A stretch of 64,000 bases of DNA from Guyanagaster necrorhizus (taxonomy: Eukaryota > Basidiomycota > Agaricomycetes > Agaricales > Physalacriaceae): positions 1,347,893 to 1,411,892 of the forward strand of contig NW_025064889.1 of NCBI RefSeq assembly GCF_019112545.1, in the 5' to 3' direction. The notes beneath the pieces are model-generated. The model was not told where the DNA came from. It searched no databases and saw nothing but the letters and a program-made list of their open reading frames with translations. Shown here in pieces: positions 11,156-22,869 of this stretch (its first letter is position 1; each line of letters opens with the position of its first letter). The position numbers and the translations under genes were made by a program.

Positions 11156-14100
11156 GCGATTCCACTGGGCTGGCCAATGAAACTCTTGGTGTGCAATCTG
11201 TGACCACTGGTCAGACTGATGAAACTTCTGTAGTTACTCTTATATCCACATGTAACAAGCATTCGAATATATCCAGTATTATCTCACACACTAAGGAATC
11301 ACAAAGAAAAACTCAAATGCCTGAGGGCCGAAATAGAGCAGAGAGCCCCTCAGATTGGCTAAAACCATTTGACACAGAATGGACCTGGAGGGCCATCAGA
11401 GAAGCAGCTAGTGATGATGCAGCAAAGACAGCACTTAGGGGATGGATACATTAGACCCAAACAGGGGAAGTCACTGACGAAGTAGTGGAAGAATTAAAAA
11501 CTGCCCTATGTGACAGGGCCCTTGAATGGCTAGATGAACTATGGGGACCCCATAAATTCATTAGGCATGCAAAAACTCTCGGAAGAGATTTGACCACTAA
11601 AGCCCAGATTGAAACTCTAACCATCCAATCTATCCATTCGGTAACTGCCCTAATTGATAGCAGGTGTACTGGAAGCTTGATCAACTGAGCATTCATCCTT
11701 CAAAACAAACTTCCGACCCGATCTACTGCTGCTCCTATACCAATATACAATGCCAATGGGATCAAAAATCAGACAGGATCAATCACAGAATTCATTGAAC
11801 TCCACCTAACCATCAGGGATCACTCTGAATGGATCGACTTAGCAGTCATAGACCTTAGAACAAAAGAACTGTTCCTGAGACATGATTAGCTAATACAGCA
11901 TAATCCACTCATAAATTAGAAAACTGGATGGGTCACATTTGCCTGATGTTGCTGCCAAAAGATCCCATTCAAGCTACCTGATGAAGACCCAGAGGATAGA
12001 TGGGATGAGGAAATGGAAGATGGCGAAACCATCTTAGCAGTGGATTTGCAGAAGGAGATTCACATCTGGGCTGTCCACCATGCCAATAAACTGGCAGCAA
12101 AGGCCAATGAGAGGAAGATAGACAGGATGTTTGAGAAAATAGTACCAGAATGGGCCCGAGACTATTGGGACCTCTTCAAGAAAGAAAGTTTCAATGAACT
12201 CCCATCACCAAAACCATGGGACCATGCCATAGAACTCACCCCCAATGTCAATGCCAACCTGGACTGTAAAATCTACCTCCTTAGAAATCACGAACAACAG
12301 GAACTCGACAAGTTCCTCAATGAAAACTTGTCCAGCAGGCATATTCGACTATCAAAATCTTCGATGGCCTCTCTGTTCTTCTTTGTCAAAAAGAAGGATG
12401 GCAAACTACAACCAGTCCAAGACTATCAGAAGCTGAATGAAATGATGATCAAAAACCAATACCCGCTGCTTCTGATTTCAGAACTGATGGACAAGCTACA
12501 AGGTGCCAAATACTACACTAAGCTTGACATCTGATGGGGATATAACAATGTGTGAATTAAAGAGGGAGACAAATGGAAGGCTGCCTTCAGGACTAATCAA
12601 AGCCTCTTCGAATCCACCGTTATGTTCTTCAGATTAACCAACTCTCCCGCCACGTTCCAGTGGATGATGAATGATATCTTCAAAGATCTCATCACTACAG
12701 GAAAAGTCACCATTTATTTGGATGACATCCTAATTATGTTCCAGATGAAGGAAGAGTATTGGAGCTTGGTACAACAAGTGCTCATCCTGATGAGGAAGCA
12801 CAAACTGTTCCTCAAAGCAGAAAAATGCGAGTTTGAAGTGTTGGAAACTGAATACCTCGGAGTGATCATTAGTGAAGGGAGCATCCGAATGGACCCTATC
12901 AAGGTGGCTGGAGTAGTTGACTGGCCGGAACCAATAAAGAAAAAGGAGTTACAATCATTTCTCGGATTCACTAATTTCTATCAGCAGTTTATCCAGAATT
13001 ATAGCAAGATCATTTGACCAATGACCCAGCTCACTGGCAATGCTCCATAGGGGTGGGGAGCCCATCAGCGGCTTGTGTTTGCTGACCTAAAAAGACGCTT
13101 GGTGGAGGACATCATACTTGCCATTCCATCCCAAGAAGGAAAATTTCGGGTAGAGGCCGACTCTAGTGAAGGAGCAATTGGAGCTGTACTATCCCAGGAG
13201 CAGGAGGGATGATGGCAATGAGTTGTGTTCCTTTCAAAAGCCCTGACCACAACTGAAAGAAACTACAAGATTTATGACAAGGAGTTACTAGCAATAATGC
13301 TTGCCCTGAAGGAGTAGTGATATTACCTGATCAGAGCCTCTCAAACCTTCGAAATCTGGACTGACCACCAAAATCTCAGGTATTTCCAACAACCTCAGAA
13401 GCTAAACTGACAACAAGCCTGATGGGTCACTGAACTTACCCAATACCAGTATACACTCCATCACAAAGCCAGAGTGGCAAACAAAAAGGCTGACCTCCTA
13501 TCTCGATGTGCCAATCATGATCAAGGGGGGAATGATAACATGAGGGTAACAATTCTCTGGCCTGAACATTTCTGAGCTATAATAATACCAATAGAGGAAG
13601 AGATCCATGAACAGATCAAAAGCATCACCCACGACAGTCACAAGTGGGATCAACAGATAGCTCCATCTCTAAATCACAAGCGAGGAATGATGAAGGAAGA
13701 TGGGATGATCTGATATGATGGGAGAATCTATATTCTGAGGGACCAAAGCTTATGAGAGGAAATTATCGCCACTTGTCATGATCATGCAACCGCAGAACAC
13801 CCCAGTATTGCCAAAACAAAAGAATTGGTCCTATATGAATATTAGTGGCCGAAAATAGGAATCAATATAGCTGTATATGTCAAGGCATGCGAGACTTGCC
13901 AAAGAGGGAAGGCTTTGACACAACAACAAGCCACCCCCCTCCACTCAAATGAAATCCCATCAATGCTCTGGACTCATATTTCCATTGACATGATCACCAG
14001 GCTCCCTGATTGCAATGAATATGATGTAATCCTCATCATCATTGACTGATTCTCCAAAGCCATCATTCTGATTGCGTATTCAACAGAATTAACCTTGGAA

Positions 14101-15045
14101 GGGTGGGCTAAAATCCTAAGGGATGAAGTCTATGCCAAGTACGGAATGCCTCAGGTCATCATCTCTGACAGGGGACCACAATTTGTTTCTAAATTCCTTG
14201 ACGATCTATATAAACTACTAAACATCAAGTGGAACACTTCCACTGCATATCACCCTCAAACTGATGGGCAGACAGAATGAGTAAACCAGGAAGTTGAGAA
14301 GTACCTGCGATTATTCATTAACTACCGGCAAGATGACTGGGTGGAGTGGCTGGCACTCACAGCCTTTCAACACAATAACCATGTTCACTCCACAACGGGA
14401 CAAACTCCATTCTTTGTTAACTATGGATGTCACCTCAATGTTGCCCTTTCCATGTCATGCTGAACAACAATCTCTGCCTCCACAGACTTTGCTGCCGATA
14501 TGGCTAAAATTCACACTGAAACAAAAACTGCTCTTGAAAAAGCCACAGCCACAATGAAAACACAATATGACAAGCACTGTCGTCTGTCACACCAATACTC
14601 TACAAATGATAAAGTCTGGCTTGATACGACAAACCTTCACCTTTCTCATCCTAAATGGAAGCTGTCTGATAAATGAACTAGCCCTTTTACCATCATCTCC
14701 AAAGTAGGCAGCAGTGCCTATAAACTCAGACTTTCCACTCATTGGAAGATACACAATGTCTTCAACGAGGGCCTTCTATCCCTATACATCACCCCTGCAT
14801 TTCCAAACCAAGAATGTCTATCACCACTACCACTGGATCTGATTGATGATAAAGAACACTATGAAATTGACCACGTCCTCAACCACAAACTCCAAAAGGT
14901 CAAAGCAAAAAGTGGTGGAACAATAACAACAGTGGACTACTTAGTCAGTTGGAAAGGTTACAGGCCTGAATCAAACCAATGGGTAAATGAAAAGTACATG
15001 ACAGCAGACAATGCAATCCATGATTATGAATTATCCTTAAATTAA
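11152..15045 (+). pseudogene. Pol of Gypsy element 2 (PR-RT-RH-IN-chromodomain)
   Basis: This frame is shifted -1 relative to Gag and overlaps its end by a few bases. Readable parts are: protease ALIDSRCTGSLIN near 11,648-11,687 (active-site DSG is DSR here); RT 12,200-13,010 with the catalytic YLDD at about 12,715-12,726; RNase H from about 13,140 (EADSSEGAIGAVL); an integrase H2C2 finger near 13,780-13,910; an integrase core with ISDRGPQFVSKF (about 14,160-14,195) and HPQTDGQTE; and a C-terminal chromodomain with VDYLVSWKGYRPESNQW near 14,933-14,983. Stop TAA is at 15,043-15,045. About twenty in-frame stops all fit CGA-to-TGA, TGG-to-TGA/TAG or CAG-to-TAG. The chromodomain would direct integration to heterochromatin, as known for chromoviruses. 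Confidence 0.9.
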
Positions 15046-15078
15046 GCCATCAGGATAATAGTCTTAAGGAGGGGGTAA

Positions 15079-15511
15079 TGTCATGATTTTCACCTTTCTC
15101 CTTGTTTTTACCCCTATTTATGCTCACAGGACTATGGGAAAAGAGGGACTTAGTCATCACAACTAATCCACCCATCACCCATTAAAAGACAAAATACTCG
15201 ACAATGACAAGCAGCCTTTTATGTGTGGTTGTGATGCTCAATGATAAAAAGCACCATGAATACAGACAGATACAATTAGTAGGATTATTATTAGCACAAA
15301 CAGTATAGTATTTAAGACCCACAAGCTCTCACTGGTATACCCCAGCTTCGAGCTAAAGTTTACAAATACACCATTCTATTCTCGAGCTTATACTACGACC
15401 TTGTGACACACCAATCCGAAGACACATACAGTGGATTCAGGTGATCCCTCGAAGTGCGAAAGGATATCTGTCTATCATGTGTTTAGGTTCATGTGATGCT
15501 TGGGTCTAACA
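15079..15511 (+). repeat. 3' LTR of Gypsy element 2
   Basis: It starts TGTCATGATTTTC directly after the purine tract and ends GGGTCTAACA before TCTTT. It retains the intact TG...CA ends that the 5' copy has partly lost. About 40 differences from the 5' LTR were counted by eye, essentially all transitions. Confidence 0.92.
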
Positions 15512-15516
15512 TCTTT

Positions 15517-16191
15517 GATCAGCTTTTTTGCAGTCTCAATGGAGATATGTCTCATAAGGCAGTGTAACTCATCTGATATCACTATTCATAGCCCATTGTC
15601 AATGTGATATGCATGTAAATTTTATTTGAGGGACCAGATGCAGTATAGTCTATCCATGAGTAGAATGGTGCCAATATGATGGTCATATTTATTGAATACA
15701 TGATATTCTCTACTATGGAAATGCAGCTTATAGCCTGTCTTGGTGATCCAACTGACTGAGAGCAGTGTTATGCTAAGGTTCAGTGCATGTAATACATTTT
15801 TTACCAGCATCTTCATTGTCTGATTCCATCCATTAGAGATTATAACATGTGTATCTCCACATTTCAGTGCCTGGAACTTCTTCTTGTCAGCAGTCATGAT
15901 TTCTCATGGCTCAATAGTCATGTAATTTATTAATCACTCTTGAGAAAGTATCATATGCTGTGTAGCATCTGAGTCAATAATACTGACCTCATATATGCAT
16001 TCTGTGTCTTCAGTGGCAGCAGTGATCTTATCTGTAGTGAGTGAGGTCTTCTTTATAATCTCCTCCTCCTTGCTGATGACTTCCTTCATGTCATTTGCTT
16101 TGTCATCACTCTCTCCAGCATCAGTGAGAGGTGATATATCATTGTATTTGTCATCCATTCTGCTATATACAATGCAACATGCATTGAACAT
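15517..16191 (-). pseudogene. Copia polyprotein fragment: protease and pre-integrase region (decayed)
   Basis: Minus-strand reading shows an aspartic protease signature (IDSDATQHM, normally DSGATxHM) near 15,960-15,990. About 60 codons later comes the Copia spacer (ADKKKFQALKCGDTHV at about 15,845-15,895) and the gag-pre-integrase region (NVLHALNLSITLLSVS, then ELHCLMRHISIETAKKLIK near 15,518-15,575). The integrase continues at 7,297-7,427, interrupted by Gypsy element 2. Frameshifts and TGA/TAG stops are present. An acidic region upstream (16,000-16,190) probably belongs to the Gag-PR linker. No 5' LTR or primer site was found to the right. Confidence 0.8.
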
Positions 16192-17589
16192 TCTCTAATA
16201 CTGAAAGAATAACTTTTAGACACATACAGTTGCTCTTTATAATCCTCCTGCTACACTAAAGCCTTATTAGAGATCAGCAGGCAGTTCTGAGCAGCATTTC
16301 TGACTATACAAGTATGCTTATCAGATGCCATATTGCATAGTGTATAAAGCAGTTCACTTTCTATGTCTGAAACTGCAGAGTCTTGCAGCTTTTGTAATTC
16401 TGGATTGATATTTTTATCAGAAACCATGAGATTGAGCTGCTGTTTAAGATGAGAAGCTATGATATGGATGATTTAGATGTAATGCTTAAGAATAGAAATA
16501 GTAATGGTAATAGAAGCCTATAAAAAAATAGACAACATGAGATACTATGGCAGTATGAGAATTAAAAAAATGGCTGCATGTCTTGGCCACCCAGTATGAT
16601 CACCCAATCTTGGTGATCTGCCCCTTTGGAATCCCACTGAGATCTCTACATTCTCTATATATCTCATTCCTAATTTTTATCACAGGCTGATGATCTTTGG
16701 TTTGATGACAGCACACCAGTGTCCTCAACTCTGATGTACAGGCTATAAATACTAAATAAAAGAAACAGAAGGCTGGAGCTGAGGAAGATATTGGGAGTTG
16801 AGATCTTGTTGTTTCTAAACTGTCATGACTACATCTTTACTGACTTCATCAGGCAGTGCAATAGTCTATGTATCTATATCTATGATACTGATTTAAATCT
16901 ATGAATAGACTAAGCATCCTATTACAGCAATTACTTGCTTCTACCATCTATTGGTTTTAAGACTCTTTGAGATGATCTATAGAATTACAACTCAGAGTTC
17001 TAAAAGTTGAATAAGATCTCTTTTGGAGAATTAGATCAATCATATTACTGCTCTTACAGATCATTTATTATAAGTCATCTTTAGTGTTTCACATGAAAGT
17101 GCACCCTTGCTGCTAGCTGAACTCAGTTCCTTATCATAACAAGAACATTTAACACTGTGCCTCTATCTGGGCATTATGAATATATTAATGCCAGTCTAAG
17201 ACATTCACTATGATCTCATAATCAGATTGCTGAATGCTGTTTGATATCAAAAATAAGATCCATCTCATTATTCACCATAGTATTTAAGATGATCTTAATA
17301 TGATAATCATTGTTGCAATGCAACAGATTTTTTGTTGTGTTACTGCATGCTATATAATGAGGGATGATAGTTGTATTACATTTACAGACTACTTCCTCAT
17401 TTACCTTTCACATGTCACTCAGACTTTCTTAATGTCCAATCAGACCAACATCAATAGAGCTTTTCTATACTCACATCTTGATGTTCAACTGAATTCAATG
17501 ATACTCTTCTCTCTACTGAGTGGTATGTATATTTATTTGTTCAAATACATGAGCTTAATCAGAGCTCTATATAGGCCTGTATACTGGAA
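16192..17589. other. AT-rich, CpG-poor stretch without a recognisable gene
   Basis: On the minus strand, 16,200-16,430 gives a decayed reading that could be upstream Copia coding sequence, but no Gag motif is visible. The remainder has only short open frames, including a hydrophobic one at 17,300-17,620 that may contain the worn 5' exon(s) of the membrane protein gene that follows. Composition resembles the transposon block. Confidence 0.5.
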
Positions 17590-18875
17590 TTGTTGCTATC
17601 ACACTGTGGAATATATGTGAGAGAAACATTCCAACTCTACTATGCTTTAAAAGCCGAAGTGAATGACACAGTTATGAACAAGTCCCAACACATCAGACAA
17701 GTTGGCATCACTATTGTTATAACTCTCCTCTATATTTTTACCATCATCAGCTTTGCCTTTACTTGGTCATTCATCCATTCTATCTTTATAGATCATGGAC
17801 AAAGCTTTTTAACAGCATATATGTTTCTTCAAAATTCTGGCTTAACTATAACAATCAGTTCAGGTATACCAGGTGCCATTTGTACCATCCTGGCAGATTC
17901 TACTATGGTGTGTATGACAATAGGAATTTTTGACACAGCTTACCATTATTCTAATGTAGATTTGGTGCTATTGGATAGTCTGGGGTCAGCACTGGCTGAG
18001 CATTCTGCCTCTTGTACTTTTTCTTCTTTCTACAACTGGTAAGATCTCTCAGATCTCTTAGAATTGGCTAATTTATACAATAATTTATGCAGCATTCAAA
18101 ATTATTTTTCTCTATCAAGACTATATGAAGATCAACTATGAGGAATATATCATTAGTGATATACTTTATTCATCCTTTATGCTTGCAACAACCTTGTGAT
18201 GCACAGTGCTTATCATCTATTGTATCATCACTGTTGTACAAGCAGGAAGTCAAGCAAATGGAATCAAAGCTTACTATCACATCATTGAAGTCTTTGTGGA
18301 ATCATCAGCTCTTTATTCCATATGCTTGATTCTAAACATAGCTTTTTCCTCTCATAATTCTGTTTTATGGGGATACTTTGATCTTTTAGGAACAATAACA
18401 AGAGTATGCTTATAATCTTTTTTAGTCTTTATATCTGACAAACATTATATAGGGAATTGCTCTAACACTCCTTGTTGGACATGTTGCAGCAGGTCATGCT
18501 CACCCAGATGACTTTTGGCAAAGAAGTGTGATTTCAGGCTCACTTCACTTTGGGACACATTCTGGAGGCCAGACTTCTCAGCAAGATTCCATAATCAGCA
18601 TTGATCTTGAATCCCAGCAGGAGATAGATAATGACCATGGCTATCAGAATCCAGCATCTTCTGAGGAAGATAGTGCCTATAACAGTGGCATCCAAGAGGA
18701 TGACTTGGAGGTGGCTCAGCAAGAGAGAGATATCATATACTCTCATCACACTCTGGCAGAATCTCAGACAGATGTTAGCATCAACTCAGGAGATGTCATC
18801 CAAAAGCATGGTCCTGAATTAGAGCAGGAGAGAGAGACAGAGACAGAGATGAAGAATATGGCCATTGTATGTTGA
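17590..18875 (+). pseudogene. Basidiomycete seven-helix integral membrane protein (decayed gene)
   Basis: Three in-frame introns can be drawn: 17,908-17,959, 18,039-18,092 and 18,404-18,452 (GT...AG, 49-54 nt). They join hydrophobic exons into the pattern of a large Agaricomycete membrane-protein family of unknown function. The family hallmark IWCYWIVWGQHW (usually IWRCW.VWG..W) follows intron 1, helices continue with ESSALYSICLIL, and the tail is GHVAAGHAHPDDFWQ, RSVISGSLHFGTHSG and a hydrophilic acidic C terminus ending at TGA 18,873-18,875. One TGA (18,197-18,199) replaces an expected Trp in the fifth or sixth helix, a single G-to-A change. The 5' end is uncertain. The gene lies in CpG-poor DNA and shares the decay style of the neighbouring transposons. 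Ligand and function are unknown. Confidence 0.72.
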
Positions 18876-19856
18876 AGGGCTCCAGAGAAGATATTAGTAT
18901 GAAGAGTGTCATTCCCCAGGCCTAGATGGTTAGCAGACACCATCAATTACCTACTTCAAGTAATAGATCACATTCCATTCCCCTATTTTAATATTTATTG
19001 GGCATTGATTGACCTTCATCCTTTTACATATAATGTTACACTTTCCTTATAAACATTCACTATCACAAGAGAGATCTGTCTGCAGGCATACTTGAGAAGA
19101 GAGAGAAGTAACTTTCCAGCTTCTAGATAGAGATCTTCTAATGCTGGTCCTCTGTTCAAACAATGTGCAAATGAAGCACAAAGCTAAGTGACAAGTAGAT
19201 CAGACAAGTATTCATCTTGTTTGAATCTGTGAGAGAATTTGAGCATTCCAGCATTCCAGCATGCTGAGTAAGAAAAGAATCTGAGGTAAATTGAAGGAAT
19301 TAGATAGAAATTACTGGAAAAGGTGTAGTCTAGTATAAATATGAGAAGTAAATGGGGAAACTCCTCAGGAGTTTGTAACCCAAAGACTAAAGGTCTTACA
19401 AGCATGTGTTCTGGATACAGTTTAAATCTCAACACATCTGTATATACAACTTGAAGAAACCTCAACCTATGAATGAACACCTTTTACATGCTAGAGCAAA
19501 GTATATACAGAGACCTAAGATATGGCTCATACAAGATCCATGTCCAAGTGGGACTGCTTACCGCATGCAGCTTTTACCAACCATGAGTACCAAGAGAATG
19601 CCATGACCACATCTGTGAGGTTCATATTAGTAGAAGAAATGAGAAGAGCACTGCACTGCATTACATTGTTATGATATAAAGGAGCCGGCCAAAGAGTGTG
19701 TGGGGAAAGAGGTGGAAAACCTATTAAACAAGACTGAGACTCTATGGCAACCATCGGAATCAATGAGAAAGAGTAGAGATATTGCACACTAACTTTTTGA
19801 AAGAAAGATGATATGCACCATGTGCAATGGATATAATCTGTGAAGTCAAGGGTTAA
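18876..19856. other. AT-rich stretch without a recognisable gene
   Basis: Only short open frames in random positions occur here. A short tandem word GCATTCCA is repeated at 19,240-19,258. The right end (about 19,850) marks the change to CpG-containing DNA. Confidence 0.5.
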
Positions 19857-20243
19857 CTAAGAAAAGGCAGAGGTTGGGGTAAAAAGAAGAACACATATGA
19901 ACTTACATGAATGTTGAACTGATAGGTCCTGAACTTGATGTTGGAGCATCCGTGTATTCCTCCCACTCGAATTATCAATATGCATGTCGGACTCCCAATA
20001 CAACTTGATGTTTTTTCTGATGCGTCTGTGGTGTGGGAGCTCCTGTTGTGGCTCCTCAATTCTTGTATGTTTCGAATCCTTGGCCATTACGAATACATTG
20101 AGATATTTGACCAGGAACCAGCTATCTTCTTGCCGATTACGCTCATTTATGTAGAACCAGATGGCACTGTTGCTTCCACTTGGGTACCGTTGTCGGTAAC
20201 GTTGAGTGAGGTCTCTCAAAATTTCACTACAGATACTTCTCAT
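19857..20243 (-). CDS. Hypothetical open frame, 128 aa
   Basis: An uninterrupted minus-strand frame from ATG 20,243, placed just inside the CpG-normal region. It is rich in Arg, Gln and His, has no membrane segment, and I recognise no domain. A GT near the 3' end (AAGTTC context) could be a splice donor, so it might be an exon. It may equally be a chance frame. Confidence 0.2.
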   Translation of the reverse strand: MRSICSEILRDLTQRYRQRYPSGSNSAIWFYINERNRQEDSWFLVKYLNVFVMAKDSKHTRIEEPQQELPHHRRIRKNIKLYWESDMHIDNSSGRNTRMLQHQVQDLSVQHSCKFICVLLFTPTSAFS

Positions 20244-22869
20244 AAGGCCAAGAGTATGCTTTCTTCACCTTCCTTTCTTTTTTCCCAATCTTAACCAACC
20301 CTTGGCCTTAGGCCTCAACTCAGGTGCTTCGACGATCGGCGTCGACCGAATTCCTAGGCTCAGCGTTGCCATCCTCGAAGTCACTGATATATCTCCCTTT
20401 TATACTAACTCGACTTTAGCAATGGATGCTAGCTGTTCCATTGGCACGTACATGTTCAGTTTGCTCGTTCAATACTTAGGCTCACCGGAACTTACATGCT
20501 TTTAGTTTCGGCGTTTCATATTGTCATGTCTCTACTGTCGCCGTTATAATTTACTCCCGAAGACCAGATGTATATCGCAGAGTAGCCGAACGTGACCCTG
20601 TTCATGATTTGCATCCCAGACCAGTCACAACATGTTATATACAAGCTACAGGCAGCATCCAGCCGTCTGGATATGGTTCAACTACGAGAATAAGGCCAAG
20701 GCCCGTTAAAATGTCTATGGTACTCATGTGCTCTCTTCTTCTGGTTAAGGTCTTGATTTTCAGGGGCTGTCCACGTCAACTCATTCATTCGTCACCGACG
20801 AAGACGACCGCTCAAGCTACGCTATGCTGAAGGGTCGAATGTCTGCGGACATCCCTTCCAGCTGCTCGGGCTCTTATCAGTAAACTTTTCACGTCAGAGT
20901 TTCTTCTGTATGCCAGTGTCTTGGGCCGTTTACCTACTCCCAAAATGCTGATCTCTCCGCCTTACCTCGAGCTTGGTTATCGGCGTACTACTCGGCATGG
21001 AACCAAGTACATGGTGCAATGCTACTAGTACGTCTTGGTTCTCTAATTATATGTTCCAGGACCTTGGAACGCCAGTTTAACGGCCGTCCACGGCGATATG
21101 AAACTTGGATGGAGCGCCCGGCAGAAGTGAAACTTGCCTTTAACTTGGCTCTGACGCTGCCATCCACAGTACACGCGTGGCGCCTCATTGCTCGTCAAGG
21201 AGAAGGGCCAGTAACCTCCACATTGAATGTTAAGTTCTATACTTTAAGTCCTCCTCTAGTTTCCCTCTGACAATCGTCGAGCTAGCTATAAAAACTGCAG
21301 GAGATCTGCAATTTATTCGTTATTTTTATCTACAGGCAATGATTCCCTGTTTGGGTGATTAGCCTGACTGGCGACTCGTATCTGCCGCCGTCTGACGCTT
21401 GACTAAGTTGATGGGTCTGAGATCTCCCACGCTAGTAGAGTCTCTGGTTTTCTATGAGTCGGTCGTCTTAAAAACCTTTCCCTCCAGTATATTTTCTATC
21501 GCCATGGTGTATGTTATTTTTCAGGGCCTGACTCAGGGAGTACGCTCGGTGGGACTTTGCCAAAGCGAAAGAGTCCCACAGCAGACTCGTTACCTCAGTC
21601 TTTGGCTCGCGTTACGCGCAGCAATGATTTAGCTAATTTAGTCTAGCCTCCTCGTACGAACGTCGGTACCTTTCTGCTGAAGAGCACCGTCGATGAATAA
21701 CCCCCCTTGAATATTTTTAGGACTTCACGTACTTGTTTGCTTTCAAAAAGTATGCAACTAGGACTCGGAGCTCGAACCTTGAAGACCGAGCCTGAGTCAC
21801 AACGAAAATATTAGGCTAGAGAAAAGAATTCACAGACCATCTACGCGTTTGATAACCGCAATAAAACGCAATAAAATTCCACTCTGGACCAAGTTAAGAA
21901 AGAATGGTAGTTGCCCAATAGCAGTGGTCGAATCAGTCAAAGGGCCAATATAATTAGGACAACCACGGTTAGAATGAGGGGCGAGAGACCTCTTCTAGAT
22001 TGTTTCAAGGCTCAGAAACTTAACGGAGGGTCAAGGTTTTTTTTCCCCTGGTAAGGAACAGTCAAAAGTCGCCCTCCAGGGGAACAGCATCTGGATATGA
22101 AAACATTTTAGAACGTTACGAACGGTCAGTTATTTCGTTGTATGTGATGAAGCAAATCAGGTCTAACCGTAAATGCTTTTTGGCTAATAAGCCGTAGGCA
22201 TTTTGTACAGGTTGACCTAGCAACATTGTCACGCGAACTCAGTAGCCGCCTATGAAGTGTAAGATATATAGAACCTATTGCGCTACTTTTCATTTACTCG
22301 CTATACTACTTCTTGTCTTTCTTCGACAAGTTGGACAATCAATTGACGGTTTCACCCTTTTGACACAAGACGATGGGCGTTCAAAAGTCCTTAGAGTTTT
22401 CATATGGGCACCCTGCTATAGTGTTACTCTTGTATTGATATTTGGGCGAGGCTGACGCCGAGTCGGATAGTCCGAGTCTCTCGAGTTCCCCGTGTCCTTA
22501 TTTTGAGCTAGCGAGAAGATAGTCACACGATGAATAACAATGTATAAGTTCGCGGAGGTTAGATTCATGCAGGCCATATAAGATACTGAATTCTTATCTG
22601 ATATATAAAATACCACTGAATACTTATCTGATAGACCCTAACAGCCGACAGCCAAAACAGGGAATCCCGACGCTTTGGGACAATTTGAAGCCCCTGAAAC
22701 GTCGGAAGCGACCGAGAAAAATTACGGCACGTGGCAACCTTGGTGGTTTACCACTAACTCGTTTTCAAGGAGGAGCCATGGATTCCGCTTTTCTGGGTCC
22801 CCTCTATCTGGTTTCGTTCTCATTCTGGATATGTATAAAACCACAGATGTCTCATTTTCACCAATATCA
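20244..22869. other. 2.6-kb CpG-containing stretch without a recognisable gene
   Basis: Both strands hold only short open frames (for example 20,206-20,505, 21,019-21,270 and 22,252-22,455), none with a known domain or a convincing exon chain. Composition is like the genic region, so it may be old decayed coding or intergenic DNA. An open frame at 22,675-22,967 runs into the first NRAMP exon and may include part of its leader. Confidence 0.5.

Larger units (their letters stand above)
7433..15511 (+). mobile_element. Complete Ty3/Gypsy chromovirus-type retrotransposon 2
   Basis: Full-length element of 8,079 bp with two LTRs (7,433-7,864 and 15,079-15,511), flanked by a perfect 5-bp target duplication TCTTT (7,428-7,432 and 15,512-15,516). 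Inside are a long Gag region (about 7,921-11,155), then Pol (about 11,152-15,045) in the order protease, RT, RNase H, integrase, chromodomain, and a purine tract AAGGAGGGGG (15,066-15,075). The target is the antisense Copia element. Coding frames are collinear throughout but carry many stops explained by C-to-T transitions, and the LTRs differ by about 40 transitions. It is therefore an old, silenced insertion. Confidence 0.93.

Noticed and set aside
16200..16430. Transposase-like or Gag-like reading on the minus strand
   Set aside because: Some coding-like texture but several stops and no diagnostic motif; it could not be assigned to Copia Gag or to a DNA transposase.
17300..17620. 106-aa hydrophobic frame as a separate membrane protein gene
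   Set aside because: No family match. It overlaps the likely 5' part of the decayed membrane protein gene in a low-complexity AT-rich setting.
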